A DNA stretch of 19,980 nt from Bacilli bacterium (GCA_028703035.1 JAQVNR010000019.1:1-19980); one strand, 5' to 3'. Positions 1 through 6,024 are shown, counted from the first letter of the stretch. Translations and numbers: made by a program. The notes: generated by a model not told the origin, from the sequence alone.

Positions 1-575
1 CTATTGTTTATAAAACCCCATTTTATAATGTTAATAGGTGTAATGTTGATACTGCAAGTCAGTATTATGAAGTTGATTTTTCAAGAGATAAAGAAGTATG
101 TACTAACCTTTTTGATCCAAACAAAAGCGAAATATCAAGACTATTAAAATATAAAAATAAATATTTAGGTAACAATAGTAATACTGGTAATTTATATTAT
201 TCACTACCTTTATCACAATACGGATTTAATTTTGAGCTTGATTCTATTAATTTAGGAATTATAATTAATTACAGCAATAGTGAATTCTATATAAATGAGG
301 ATAATAATGATGATTTATTTGTTAAAAAAAGTCTAATTTATAATGCAATTAGTACATTTATATTAATTGATAATACAGAATATATAATTTATAATTTTTC
401 TGGAATAAGCTACAAAATTAATAAAAAAGATGTTATTTCAAAATATGACTCTTTTGATAAATTAATTATTAATGATAAAATAAATGAAAGTAGCTTTAAC
501 AAATATGTTACTGATAAAATAAAAGATGATGATTTTGTAAATAATAATTTTAATAGTTTATTACAAGCCCAATGA
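1..575 (+). CDS. C-terminal part of a DUF4825-like protein (partial, 5' end outside window)
   Basis: An open frame enters the window (first full codon at position 3) and ends at TGA 573-575, giving about 190 residues. The middle holds the pattern YKNKYLGNNSNTGNL, then SLPLSQYGF, then LGIIINYS, then NAISTFILIDNTEYIIYNF. From memory this follows DUF4825, an extracytoplasmic domain of Firmicutes often attached to BlaR1/MecR1-like M56 sensors or to lipoproteins: a 'Y-x-G-N-x-S-x-x-x-x-L' start, an 'I-x-x-N-Y' strand and an 'A-x-x-x-F-x-L-I-D-N' helix. About 55 residues after the domain are Lys/Asp/Asn-rich and end in LLQAQ. No membrane segment is visible in this part. Whether the missing N-terminus is a sensor protease or a lipoprotein anchor cannot be told. 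The family call is moderately sure; the function is unknown. Confidence 0.6.
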   Translation, partial: IVYKTPFYNVNRCNVDTASQYYEVDFSRDKEVCTNLFDPNKSEISRLLKYKNKYLGNNSNTGNLYYSLPLSQYGFNFELDSINLGIIINYSNSEFYINEDNNDDLFVKKSLIYNAISTFILIDNTEYIIYNFSGISYKINKKDVISKYDSFDKLIINDKINESSFNKYVTDKIKDDDFVNNNFNSLLQAQ

Positions 576-606
576 AACTAAAAAAAGACAGTGAGATTTT
601 CTTTAG

Positions 607-639
607 TTAAATTAATGTATACTTTAATTTAACTTTTTT
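607..639 (+). terminator. Candidate all-AT hairpin terminator
   Basis: TTAAATTAA (607-615) pairs with TTAATTTAA (624-632) across an 8-nt loop and is followed by C and six T (634-639). It sits 32 nt after the upstream stop and just before the next promoter. The stem has no G-C pair, so it is weak and may not terminate efficiently. Confidence 0.35.
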
Positions 640-658
640 AATAGATAATAAATATATG

Positions 659-667
659 TGCTATAAT
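659..667 (+). promoter_or_regulatory. Extended -10 promoter TGCTATAAT
   Basis: TGC followed by a perfect TATAAT (662-667) makes an extended -10 element; the -35 region is only T-rich. Transcription would begin near 674, giving a leader of about 20 nt with the ribosome binding site AAGGAGGT at 682-689. An in-frame ATG at 656 lies upstream of this start point and therefore cannot be the initiator. Confidence 0.55.
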
Positions 668-694
668 TTAACTATAAATACAAGGAGGTATTTA

Positions 695-1210
695 ATGGAA
701 CCAATCTATGTTGGACAAAATGTCCCAACCGAATTATTGATAGGTCATCCTATTGGAACTATGCAGTTATTTGTTAACCATAACTCAGATAAAGTATTAT
801 ATGGAGTTTCAAATGAAGGAAAATGTATTAAGCCCGCTATACTTACTAGAGCAATATTATTAAATACAAATTTCTTTGCTTGGGAAAATGAACAAGGATC
901 TAAATCTATAGCTAATAAATACGGAAAAGATTTGGCTGAAATATCTAGTTATATATACTACATTGCACCAGAACATATAGTTTCGCATAAAAAAAATGAT
1001 AGTATGAACCAAACTGTTACTACTCAAATTGGAACTAAAGTCGACGGAACGAATATGTCAGAAGACGAGTTAATAGCGTATGAAAAAAATGTAGGTTATC
1101 AAATGCGCATAAATCTAGTTAATGGTCTTTATGAATTTGCTGAAGATACTCAAATCGTAGATAGTAACAATCTACCTAATAAAGATAAATCAACTGGCAT
1201 GAGTATGTAG
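695..1210 (+). CDS. Hypothetical protein, 171 residues
   Basis: I do not recognise this family. The start chosen is ATG 695, with AAGGAGGT at 682-689 (5-nt spacing). The frame is open back to ATG 656, but that codon overlaps the promoter. The product (N-terminus MEPIYVGQNV) has no signal peptide or membrane segment and looks like a small soluble protein. The N-terminal half is hydrophobic/aromatic with predicted strands (GTMQLFVNH, KVLYGVSNEG) and a helix (KPAILTRAILLNTNFFAW). The C-terminal 50 residues are acidic and end in a low-complexity NLPNKDKSTGMSM tail. Its only Cys is in EGKCIKP. It stands alone between a candidate terminator and a shared convergent terminator, so it is probably monocistronic. 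The coding call is firm because of the promoter, ribosome binding site and codon use; the function is unknown. Confidence 0.8.
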   Translation: MEPIYVGQNVPTELLIGHPIGTMQLFVNHNSDKVLYGVSNEGKCIKPAILTRAILLNTNFFAWENEQGSKSIANKYGKDLAEISSYIYYIAPEHIVSHKKNDSMNQTVTTQIGTKVDGTNMSEDELIAYEKNVGYQMRINLVNGLYEFAEDTQIVDSNNLPNKDKSTGMSM

Positions 1211-1246
1211 TAATATCAAAATTTATTGGATTTAATTACAAAATAA

Positions 1247-1303
1247 ATAAGCATCCCCATAACTCTATAATAAAATCTAAGAGAGTAAGGGAATGCTTTA
1301 TTT
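1247..1303. terminator. Bidirectional Rho-independent terminator between convergent genes
   Basis: AAGCAT-CCC (1249-1257) pairs with GGG-A-ATGCTT (1289-1298, one bulged base). An inner ACTCT/AGAGT pairing extends the hairpin. A T-rich tail (TTTATTTTTTATT) follows on the + strand, and the opposite strand has an ATTTATTTT tail. It serves the 171-residue gene and the ATP-grasp gene, whose stop codon (TAA on the minus strand, 1298-1300) lies in the base of the stem. Confidence 0.7.
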
Positions 1304-2500
1304 TTTATTAATTCTTTCTTTAGGCGCATTATAACTTTTAGTCATTATATTTTCAACTATTTTAATTAAAGAATCTAATTGCATAAGAGCCTTTATGTCT
1401 TTTTTTAAATATCCATCTAAATTCATATATCTCTTATATCCTTCAACAGAAGGGTTTTTATTTGTCTCTAAATAATACCAATTATCATTTTGGGAGTTAT
1501 AAATAAAATCAATTCCTAAAATAATACCTTTTTCTGATTTCCAAGCATTTGCTATTTTTTTGCACATTTCAATTAATTTATCTGGTAGTTTTAAACTCTC
1601 AGCATCAATTTCATGTAAGGTAAGTAATATTTTATCATCAAAAGTTATATTATTTAATTCATTATTTAGAGGAATTGCTTTACCGCCAGCCGCAGCGTTT
1701 GATATGAAATTTTTCGAGTTAAGATAATAGGGTGAATTAGGATCATTTAAATATTCGCAAGGATTAAAAATATCAATCCCATATTTTTTAATTCTTTTTT
1801 TCTGCTTTGTATCTGTTGAAACTAAAAATAAAGCAGATAATATATCACCAGTACAAGAGGTATATATCCTAATAGAACTATTAATTCCTTCAAAGCTTTT
1901 AATATACTCTTGAACTACAAACTCACTTTTTAAATTTAATTCTTTACTTTCTGGTAAGTTAAATAAGGAAATAATTTTATTTAATTGTTCTTTAGTTTCT
2001 ATTAAATATTTATCTTCTCCGCGATTGGCAGTAATGTTTTTAAAAACTGCCGGTAAAAAAATATTTTTTAAATAGTCATCAACATTTAAAGTAACTGGAA
2101 TATTTATATCATTTGAATTAATTATTTCTTCTTCGGTTAAATTTTTTTCGTTTGCATCATTTCCTAATAAATTAAATATCTCTCCATCATTTTTATATTC
2201 ACCCATTTCCGTAATAATAGTAAAACCTAATTTTTTAGCTACATCAGTAAATTTATTTATTATATTTAATATATTTATCGTCATAGCAATTGGCATTATT
2301 TTTCCATGGTAAAGCCTGTATTCATACTGCATTTCTAGTAGTTCTTGCTTTGGGTTAGGGATTAAAAGATAGGTCTTATTTTTTAAAGTGTAGGGGAATT
2401 CAGCTATTATTATATCAGCTAAATCTAAAAATATAGAAGACTGAACATTTTTATTTATAGGTTTAGTTTGATGGTTTTTAATTAATTTAATAATATTCAT
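1298..2500 (-). CDS. ATP-grasp domain protein (carboxylate-amine/thiol ligase fold)
   Basis: This 400-residue cytoplasmic protein has the features of the ATP-grasp superfamily, which uses ATP to activate a carboxylate as an acyl-phosphate for attack by an amine or thiol. After a variable N-terminal half come LPAVFKNITANRGEDKYLI (substrate/ATP-site lysine and Gly-rich loop), FVVQEYIKSFEG (strand plus adenine-site region), SSIRIYTS, NAAAGGKAIPL (the 'S/N-x-x-x-G-G' loop) and GIDFIYNSQNDNWYYLETNKNPS. The last piece is the canonical metal-binding 'G-x-D-F ... E-x-N' end, with E and N as probable Mg ligands. The start is fixed by AAGGAGG (complement of 2508-2514) 7 nt before ATG. The gene is monocistronic with its own promoter and a shared terminator. 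A degraded second copy of its C-terminus lies at 3052-3117. The substrate cannot be assigned; a RimK-like or peptide-ligase role is possible but unsupported. Confidence 0.85.
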   Translation of the reverse strand: MNIIKLIKNHQTKPINKNVQSSIFLDLADIIIAEFPYTLKNKTYLLIPNPKQELLEMQYEYRLYHGKIMPIAMTINILNIINKFTDVAKKLGFTIITEMGEYKNDGEIFNLLGNDANEKNLTEEEIINSNDINIPVTLNVDDYLKNIFLPAVFKNITANRGEDKYLIETKEQLNKIISLFNLPESKELNLKSEFVVQEYIKSFEGINSSIRIYTSCTGDILSALFLVSTDTKQKKRIKKYGIDIFNPCEYLNDPNSPYYLNSKNFISNAAAGGKAIPLNNELNNITFDDKILLTLHEIDAESLKLPDKLIEMCKKIANAWKSEKGIILGIDFIYNSQNDNWYYLETNKNPSVEGYKRYMNLDGYLKKDIKALMQLDSLIKIVENIMTKSYNAPKERINKK

Positions 2501-2527
2501 AGATAATCCTCCTTGATAACTATTTAA

Positions 2528-2536
2528 ATTATATCA
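2528..2536 (-). promoter_or_regulatory. Extended -10 promoter of the ATP-grasp gene
   Basis: On the minus strand TGATATAAT gives TGN plus a perfect TATAAT (complement of 2528-2533). The -35 position is T-rich (TTCTTT at 17-bp spacing) and poor. This is the same architecture as the promoter at 659-667. Confidence 0.45.
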
Positions 2537-2588
2537 TTTAACTGCTGATTAAAGAAGTCGTTAATATATTTTATTTTTAGTAATTTTT

Positions 2589-2723
2589 AAAAAAATGCTT
2601 ATACTAATTTTAGGTGATACGATGGAAACAGTATGGACTAAAGATTATCAAGATTTTAATCTTCCTAAAGTTAAAGAAGAAACACACACGCCAATATTAA
2701 TAATAGATATGAATTGGTTTTAG
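2589..2723 (+). pseudogene. 5' fragment of a second FAD/Rieske oxidoreductase copy
   Basis: From about 2589 to 2711 the sequence duplicates the leader and first ~30 codons of the intact oxidoreductase at 3910. The leader AATGCTTATACTAATTTTAG differs from the intact gene's by one base in that stretch. The peptide from ATG 2622, METVWTKDYQDFNLPKVKEE followed by PILII, parallels METIWTKDYRDFNLPMVNED followed by PILII. Homology stops just before the GGGIAG dinucleotide-binding loop; the frame then runs into unrelated DNA and stops at TAG 2721-2723. The AGGTGAT ribosome binding site is intact, so a 33-residue peptide could still be made, but no FAD-binding function can remain. This copy starts with ATG where the intact gene has GTG. 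Confidence 0.75.
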
Positions 2724-3055
2724 ATGAAGATGAAGAAGAATATCAAGTAGTACTACAAATAGATACCTCAGTTATTGCAACATATCGTGTTAGATATAAT
2801 GTAGAGGATAGTAGTGGAAATGATGCTTTAGAAGTGATTAGAACAGTTAAGGTAGAAGATACAACCATTCCAGTAATTACTCTAACAGGGGAAAGTGAAA
2901 TAACAATATTCGTTGGAAGTGGTGAATATGAAGATGAAAGAGCAACAGCATTAGATAATATTGATGGAGTTATAACTGAAAATATAGTTGTTATTTATGA
3001 ACTGGTTATAAATGAAGAAGAAGAATATGGAGTCGTAGAAGAAATAGTTCATTAA
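2705..3055 (+). pseudogene. Fragment of a DUF5011/Ig-like repeat surface protein
   Basis: An open frame of about 115 codons, joined directly to the oxidoreductase fragment and ending at TAA 3053-3055. It encodes a recognisable DUF5011-type bacterial Ig-like repeat: ...ATYRVRYNVEDSSGN, then RTVKVEDTTIPVITLTGES, then a second unit with FVGSGEYEDERATALDN and DGVITENIVV. Such repeats occur in cell-wall or secreted adhesins of Firmicutes as long tandem arrays behind a signal peptide. Here about one and a half repeats remain, with no signal peptide, no sorting signal and no ribosome binding site (a TTG at 2714 is the only start near the junction). The ends are abnormally rich in Glu/Asp. It reads as an orphaned internal piece carried in by rearrangement. 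The domain call is good; expression is unlikely. Confidence 0.7.
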
Positions 3056-3117
3056 CTAAAATTGTCGAAAACGTTATGACTAGGGATATGACAGCGTCTA
3101 AAGTAAAAGGGAAATAG
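3052..3117 (+). pseudogene. 3' end of a second ATP-grasp gene
   Basis: In the frame starting at TTA 3052 the 21 codons to TAG 3115-3117 read LTKIVENVMTRDMTASKVKG plus K. The C-terminus of the intact ATP-grasp protein contains LIKIVENIMTKSYNAPKERI, so KIVEN-I/V-MT-K/R lines up along the last ~20 residues. The nucleotide sequences differ in many positions, so this is a diverged paralogue rather than a recent duplicate. It lies on the opposite strand to the intact gene, and the rest of the gene is gone, replaced by the DUF5011 fragment. Confidence 0.62.
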
Positions 3118-3263
3118 ACTTGATAATTGTTTTTATATTATCTTAAGCAAATATAATATAAAGGGTGATTAATATTATAACAATGTATTGTTATAATAGA
3201 TGCTCAATCTAAAGTTAATAACTGATCAAAGGATATTATTAGGATTCAAAGAAGAAGAATGGA
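3118..3263. other. Degenerate intergenic remnant with a -10-like box and a possible oxidoreductase scrap
   Basis: No intact gene is seen here. There is a TATAAT at 3152-3157 and a GGGTGAT at 3163-3169. A 12-codon stretch at 3190-3225, VIIDAQSKVNN then stop, resembles FILIDAQKLARG, the second beta strand of the oxidoreductase Rossmann fold; the two share AATAGATGCTCAA. It may be one more piece of the broken second copy, but it is too short to be sure. Confidence 0.3.
3174..3197. repeat. Perfect 11-bp inverted repeat
   Basis: ATTATAACAAT (3174-3184) and ATTGTTATAAT (3187-3197) are exact reverse complements separated by GT. It lies about 16 bp downstream of a TATAAT box and has the size of a repressor operator dyad. 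With only two bases between the arms it is a poor RNA hairpin and no T-tract follows, so a terminator is unlikely. Confidence 0.5.
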
Positions 3264-3299
3264 AAAAATACTATAGTAAGTAAAAATTACAGTATTTTT
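3263..3299. terminator. Convergent terminator hairpin
   Basis: AAAAATACT (3264-3272) pairs with AGTATTTTT (3291-3299), with GTAA/TTAC inside. On the minus strand the stem is followed by TTTTTT, making it the terminator of the YqeG-type gene, whose stop codon (3298-3300) overlaps the stem. On the plus strand it would insulate the pseudogene block. Confidence 0.6.
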
Positions 3300-3789
3300 A
3301 TTTCCCTTTAAATTTTCTTGCCTTTTTTAAAATAAAATTATTTATTTTGTTTTCCATAATACTCAAATCTAATGAACCCACAAATATGCTAGTTATACCA
3401 AATTGATTTGCGCCAAATATATCAGCGTATAAATCATTTCCAATCATTGCTGTTTTTTCTTTAGAAAAATATAATTGTTCGGTTACTTTTTCAAAAGCAC
3501 TTTTATTAGGTTTTTTAGCCGAAGCTATTCCATGAGTTATGTTTGTTTTAGCTAAAACTGGGTCCAGTCTAAGATTTCCAGCGTTAGTCAGTAAAGTTAT
3601 AGTGAAACCCATTATTTTTAGACTAACAAATAAATCAACTAGCTTATCAGTAACACTAAAATTTAAACTCTTTAAAATAGTTCCATCAATATCAAAAATT
3701 AATAATCGAATTCCTTTAGTATATAGTTTATCGTAATCAATAGAGTAAATATCATCATAAATATGATCGGGAATAAAATCTTTTAACAT
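3298..3789 (-). CDS. yqeG: YqeG-family HAD IIIA phosphatase
   Basis: This 163-residue cytoplasmic HAD hydrolase matches the YqeG family in length and start (MLKDFIPDHIYDDIYSID versus the family's 'lPd-x-y-x-x-s-i-x-d-i'). Motif I is FDIDGT (D33 nucleophile, D35 acid/base), motif II is LLTNAG (T68/N69), motif III Lys is in AKKPNKSAF, and motif IV is GNDLYADIFGAN (D119, D123). It therefore keeps a complete phosphohydrolase active site. The physiological substrate of YqeG proteins is not settled; the family is often encoded with the ribosome-assembly GTPase YqeH, which is not seen next to it here. The start is supported by GAAGGAGA just upstream of ATG, and transcription by a strong promoter at 3822-3850. 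It is monocistronic and divergent from the oxidoreductase gene. Confidence 0.9.
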   Translation of the reverse strand: MLKDFIPDHIYDDIYSIDYDKLYTKGIRLLIFDIDGTILKSLNFSVTDKLVDLFVSLKIMGFTITLLTNAGNLRLDPVLAKTNITHGIASAKKPNKSAFEKVTEQLYFSKEKTAMIGNDLYADIFGANQFGITSIFVGSLDLSIMENKINNFILKKARKFKGK

Positions 3790-3821
3790 AAAATCTCCTT
3801 CTTTGTTTTAACTGAATCGCT

Positions 3822-3850
3822 ATTATATATTATTTACTAGCGTTTGTAAA
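3822..3850 (-). promoter_or_regulatory. Promoter TTTACA-17-TATAAT of the yqeG-like gene
   Basis: On the minus strand TTTACA (complement of 3845-3850) and TATAAT (complement of 3822-3827) are separated by exactly 17 bp. This is one of the two best sigma-A-type promoters in the window and implies a leader of about 25 nt. Confidence 0.7.
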
Positions 3851-3862
3851 CTTTAATAAAAT
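3833..3862 (+). promoter_or_regulatory. Possible promoter TTTACT-18-TAAAAT of the oxidoreductase gene
   Basis: TTTACT (3833-3838) and TAAAAT (3857-3862) with an 18-bp spacer face the oxidoreductase gene and interleave with the divergent yqeG promoter, so the two would compete for RNA polymerase. The repeated TATACT at 3887-3892 is an alternative -10, but it lies so close to the ribosome binding site that it would leave almost no leader. Confidence 0.35.
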
Positions 3863-3875
3863 CCTGTTAATTTTG

Positions 3876-3906
3876 TAAAAAATGCCTATACTAATTTTAG
3901 GTGATA
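3876..3906 (+). repeat. Leader copy shared with 2589-2618
   Basis: The 30 bp before the GTG start, including TATACTAATTTTAGGTGATA, recur almost unchanged upstream of the truncated copy at 2622. This marks the duplication as including the translation signals, not just coding sequence. Confidence 0.8.
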
Positions 3907-3909
3907 TAA

Positions 3910-5385
3910 GTGGAAACAATTTGGACCAAAGATTATCGTGATTTTAATTTACCAATGGTAAATGAGGATATTGAAATTCCAATATTAATAATAGGCGGTG
4001 GGATAGCTGGATTAATGTGTGCATACAACCTCATGAAAATAAATAAAAAGTTTATATTAATAGATGCTCAAAAACTTGCCAGAGGCGTAAGTGCATATAG
4101 TACAGCTCAAGTAAGTATTGCTCACGATAATTTATATGATGAAATTAAGAATAAACATAAAACTAAAATAGCTTTAGAGTATTATGAATCACAGCTAGAA
4201 GGGTTACAAATAATAAAAGATATTATTAAAGAAGAGAAAATTAGCTGTGATTATCAAGAGGAAAGTACTATAATACATGCCAAAGAAGATAAGAACTTAA
4301 TTACAATAATAAATCAATATAATCTTTTGAAAAGGTATGGAAACATAAATTTAATTAAATCAAAGTCTAAAACTTTTAAATATAAATTAGCGCTAGAATT
4401 TCCTAATCAATTTATATTTAACCCGGTAAAATATATGAATTGTATTATAGATATCTTAATTGAACATAAATGTGAATTATATGAAAACTCTCGAGTTACT
4501 AAAATAAAGAAAATTAGTAATAGATATGAAGTAATGATTAATGATGATTATTATATTTATCCCGATAAAATAATTATGGCTTGTCATTATCCTATAAAAA
4601 ATCCCGATAATTTATATTTTGCTAAGATTTATCAAAGTAAGTCATATGCAGTTAGTTTTAAAACCAAATTAAAAATAGATGCTAACTATGTTTGTTTAGA
4701 TGAACCCTATTTTTATATTCGTAAGTATGATAAAGAAACATTAATAATTGGTGGTTGCGATCATTTTACGGGAATTTCCACTAAAAATAAAAATTATTAT
4801 GAGCTTTTAATTAAAAAAATATATGAACTTGATAAAAACGCTATTATTGGGTATAAGTGGTTTACTCAAGATTGTATGCCAATTGATTCACTTCCTTATG
4901 TTGGTTATTATTCGTATAGTAATCCTAATATAATATTGGTTACTGGTTTTCAAAAGTGGGGGTTTACTAATAGTCATATAGCTGCTAAAAATGTTGTTAA
5001 TATTTTAAATGACTCACCTGATAATTATTTATTTAAAACTCATAGATGGACATTACTTAGAGATTTAAAGAGTACTTTAAGAATGATTATCCATAGTGTA
5101 AATGGATTAATTATAAGCAAGTTAAATGTCTCAAAACATGATTTAAATAACATTAAAATTGGTAGCGGTAAAGTTATGAAGTATAAAGGTATTAATTCAC
5201 TAGTCTATAGAGAAAGTGAAAATGAATTTATAATTTTAAAAAACAAGTGTACACATATGGGCTGCTCACTAATTTGGAATGATATAGATAAAGTATGGGA
5301 ATCAAAATGTCATGGCTCTATTTTTGATAAATATGGTAAAGTAATATATGGTCCAGCAACTAAAGATTTAGAAAAGGTTGATTAA
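3910..5385 (+). CDS. FAD-dependent oxidoreductase with C-terminal Rieske domain lacking one cluster ligand
   Basis: A 491-residue, apparently full-length member of the DadA/glycine-oxidase-like FAD oxidoreductases fused to a Rieske [2Fe-2S] domain (B. subtilis YhfW type). The FAD-binding Rossmann loop is IIGGGIAGLMCAYNL (GGGIAG at 29-34), with D52 at the end of the second strand. Further family blocks are PYFYIRKYDKETLIIGGCDH, WFTQDCMPIDSLPYVGYYS and VTGFQKWGFTNSHIAAKNV. The Rieske part (about 420-491) has CTHMGC (C447, H449, C452) and WESKCHGSIFD (C467, H468). The family norm is W-x-C-P-C-H-G-S, so the third iron ligand is Ser465 (codon TCA 5302-5304), while the disulfide-type Cys pair C452/C467 is kept. 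A [2Fe-2S] cluster may not form normally. The start is GTG 3910 with AGGTGA at 3899-3904. It ends in a strong terminator. The substrate is unknown. Confidence 0.92.
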   Translation: METIWTKDYRDFNLPMVNEDIEIPILIIGGGIAGLMCAYNLMKINKKFILIDAQKLARGVSAYSTAQVSIAHDNLYDEIKNKHKTKIALEYYESQLEGLQIIKDIIKEEKISCDYQEESTIIHAKEDKNLITIINQYNLLKRYGNINLIKSKSKTFKYKLALEFPNQFIFNPVKYMNCIIDILIEHKCELYENSRVTKIKKISNRYEVMINDDYYIYPDKIIMACHYPIKNPDNLYFAKIYQSKSYAVSFKTKLKIDANYVCLDEPYFYIRKYDKETLIIGGCDHFTGISTKNKNYYELLIKKIYELDKNAIIGYKWFTQDCMPIDSLPYVGYYSYSNPNIILVTGFQKWGFTNSHIAAKNVVNILNDSPDNYLFKTHRWTLLRDLKSTLRMIIHSVNGLIISKLNVSKHDLNNIKIGSGKVMKYKGINSLVYRESENEFIILKNKCTHMGCSLIWNDIDKVWESKCHGSIFDKYGKVIYGPATKDLEKVD

Positions 5386-5391
5386 TATTAA

Positions 5392-5417
5392 AAAAATATA
5401 TCTCGCGATATATTTTT
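5392..5417 (+). terminator. Rho-independent terminator of the oxidoreductase gene
   Basis: AAAAATATATC (5392-5402) pairs perfectly with GATATATTTTT (5407-5417) over a TCGC loop. The descending arm ends in five T, and TTTT recurs at 5421-5424. It begins 7 nt after the stop codon. Confidence 0.8.
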
Positions 5418-5455
5418 GCGTTTTATGTTAGAAATTGAAAAAAAGGTATTGGCTG

Positions 5456-5851
5456 ATGAAAAAAATTAAGCCAAAAGAAAAAGAGGCTATTTTAAAAGCT
5501 CGTGTTAGACAAGGAGAATATAGGCAAAAACTTTTAGAAAGGTGTCCATATTGTCCTATTACCTTAGTCTCAGATGAAAGAATATTAATTGCATCTAAAC
5601 CATGGAGAAAGTCCACAGATTTTGAAAAAACCGATCCTAATAATGGTTTGATATTAACGCCGACATATGACAAACTATTTGATAATGGGTTTATAAGTTT
5701 TGAATCTGATGGAACGATGCTTGTATCACCGTGGATATCTCCAATGAATCAAAAACGATTGAATATATACAACGGTAAAAAAGTAAACATGTCTACTCAC
5801 AAAAAAGAAGAATATCTTTTTTACCACCGAGAATTTATTTTTAAAAAATAA
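5456..5851 (+). CDS. HNH_2-type endonuclease domain protein, first catalytic His deleted
   Basis: This 131-residue product resembles the C-terminal HNH_2-type nuclease domain of many bacterial restriction-like proteins: ARVRQGEYRQKLLERC, then CPITLVS, LIASKPW, DPNNGLILTPTYDKLFDNG, and LVSPWISP. The family normally reads L-I-A-S-H-I-K-P-W, where the His is the first catalytic residue. Here the codons go straight from Ser47 (TCT 5594-5596) to Lys48, consistent with an in-frame 6-bp loss of His-Ile. The last HNH position is Tyr71 instead of His. The Asn of 'NNG' is present. Start choice is uncertain: ATG 5456 has only AAGG upstream, TTG 5435 is in frame without a site, and ATG 5425 begins a different frame (MLEIEKKVLADEKN) that could be the original N-terminus after a frameshift. 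It is probably inactive as a nuclease and may be decaying. Confidence 0.65.
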   Translation: MKKIKPKEKEAILKARVRQGEYRQKLLERCPYCPITLVSDERILIASKPWRKSTDFEKTDPNNGLILTPTYDKLFDNGFISFESDGTMLVSPWISPMNQKRLNIYNGKKVNMSTHKKEEYLFYHREFIFKK

Positions 5852-5965
5852 ATTTTTTTACATTAATTTGTACTTGAAGGAGTTCTAATAAATAAAAATG
5901 AAATAGATTTTTATTTATATAATATTTAGAAAAAACTTTTGAATCAGGAGAACTTGAAGCATAAA
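5852..5965 (+). other. Intergenic stretch with a possible frameshifted gene tail and a weak hairpin
   Basis: One frame reads FVLEGVLINKNEIDFYLYNI to TAG 5927-5929. A neighbouring frame then continues LEKTFESGELEA to TAA. With one base restored the two would join into a plausible C-terminus, so this may be debris of a lost gene. A hairpin AATAAAAAT (5891-5899)/ATTTTTATT (5907-5915) lies inside it. The family is not recognised and chance cannot be excluded. Confidence 0.25.
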
Positions 5966-5990
5966 AAATATATTTAGGTATATTTTTTTT
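5963..5990 (+). terminator. Hairpin terminator upstream of the split ligD genes
   Basis: AAAAAATATA (5963-5972) pairs with TATATTTTTT (5979-5988) over loop TTTAGG, and more T residues follow. It lies 35 nt before the next start codon, so it either ends upstream transcription or sits in the ligD leader as an attenuator. Confidence 0.5.
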
Positions 5991-6024
5991 TATATTATTA
6001 AGACTAATATAGAGAAGTGATAAT

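Noticed and set aside
2714..3055. DUF5011 frame as a functional small protein
   Set aside because: No signal peptide, ribosome binding site or complete repeat; it is fused at both ends to fragments of unrelated genes.
3200..3283. Small open frame of 27 codons ending in EEEWKKYYSK
   Set aside because: No ribosome binding site and no recognisable family; its end lies in a terminator hairpin.
5852..5965. Ku gene remnant upstream of the split ligD
   Set aside because: The frames present (ending LEKTFESGELEA) do not resemble Ku, and no core-domain motif is visible.
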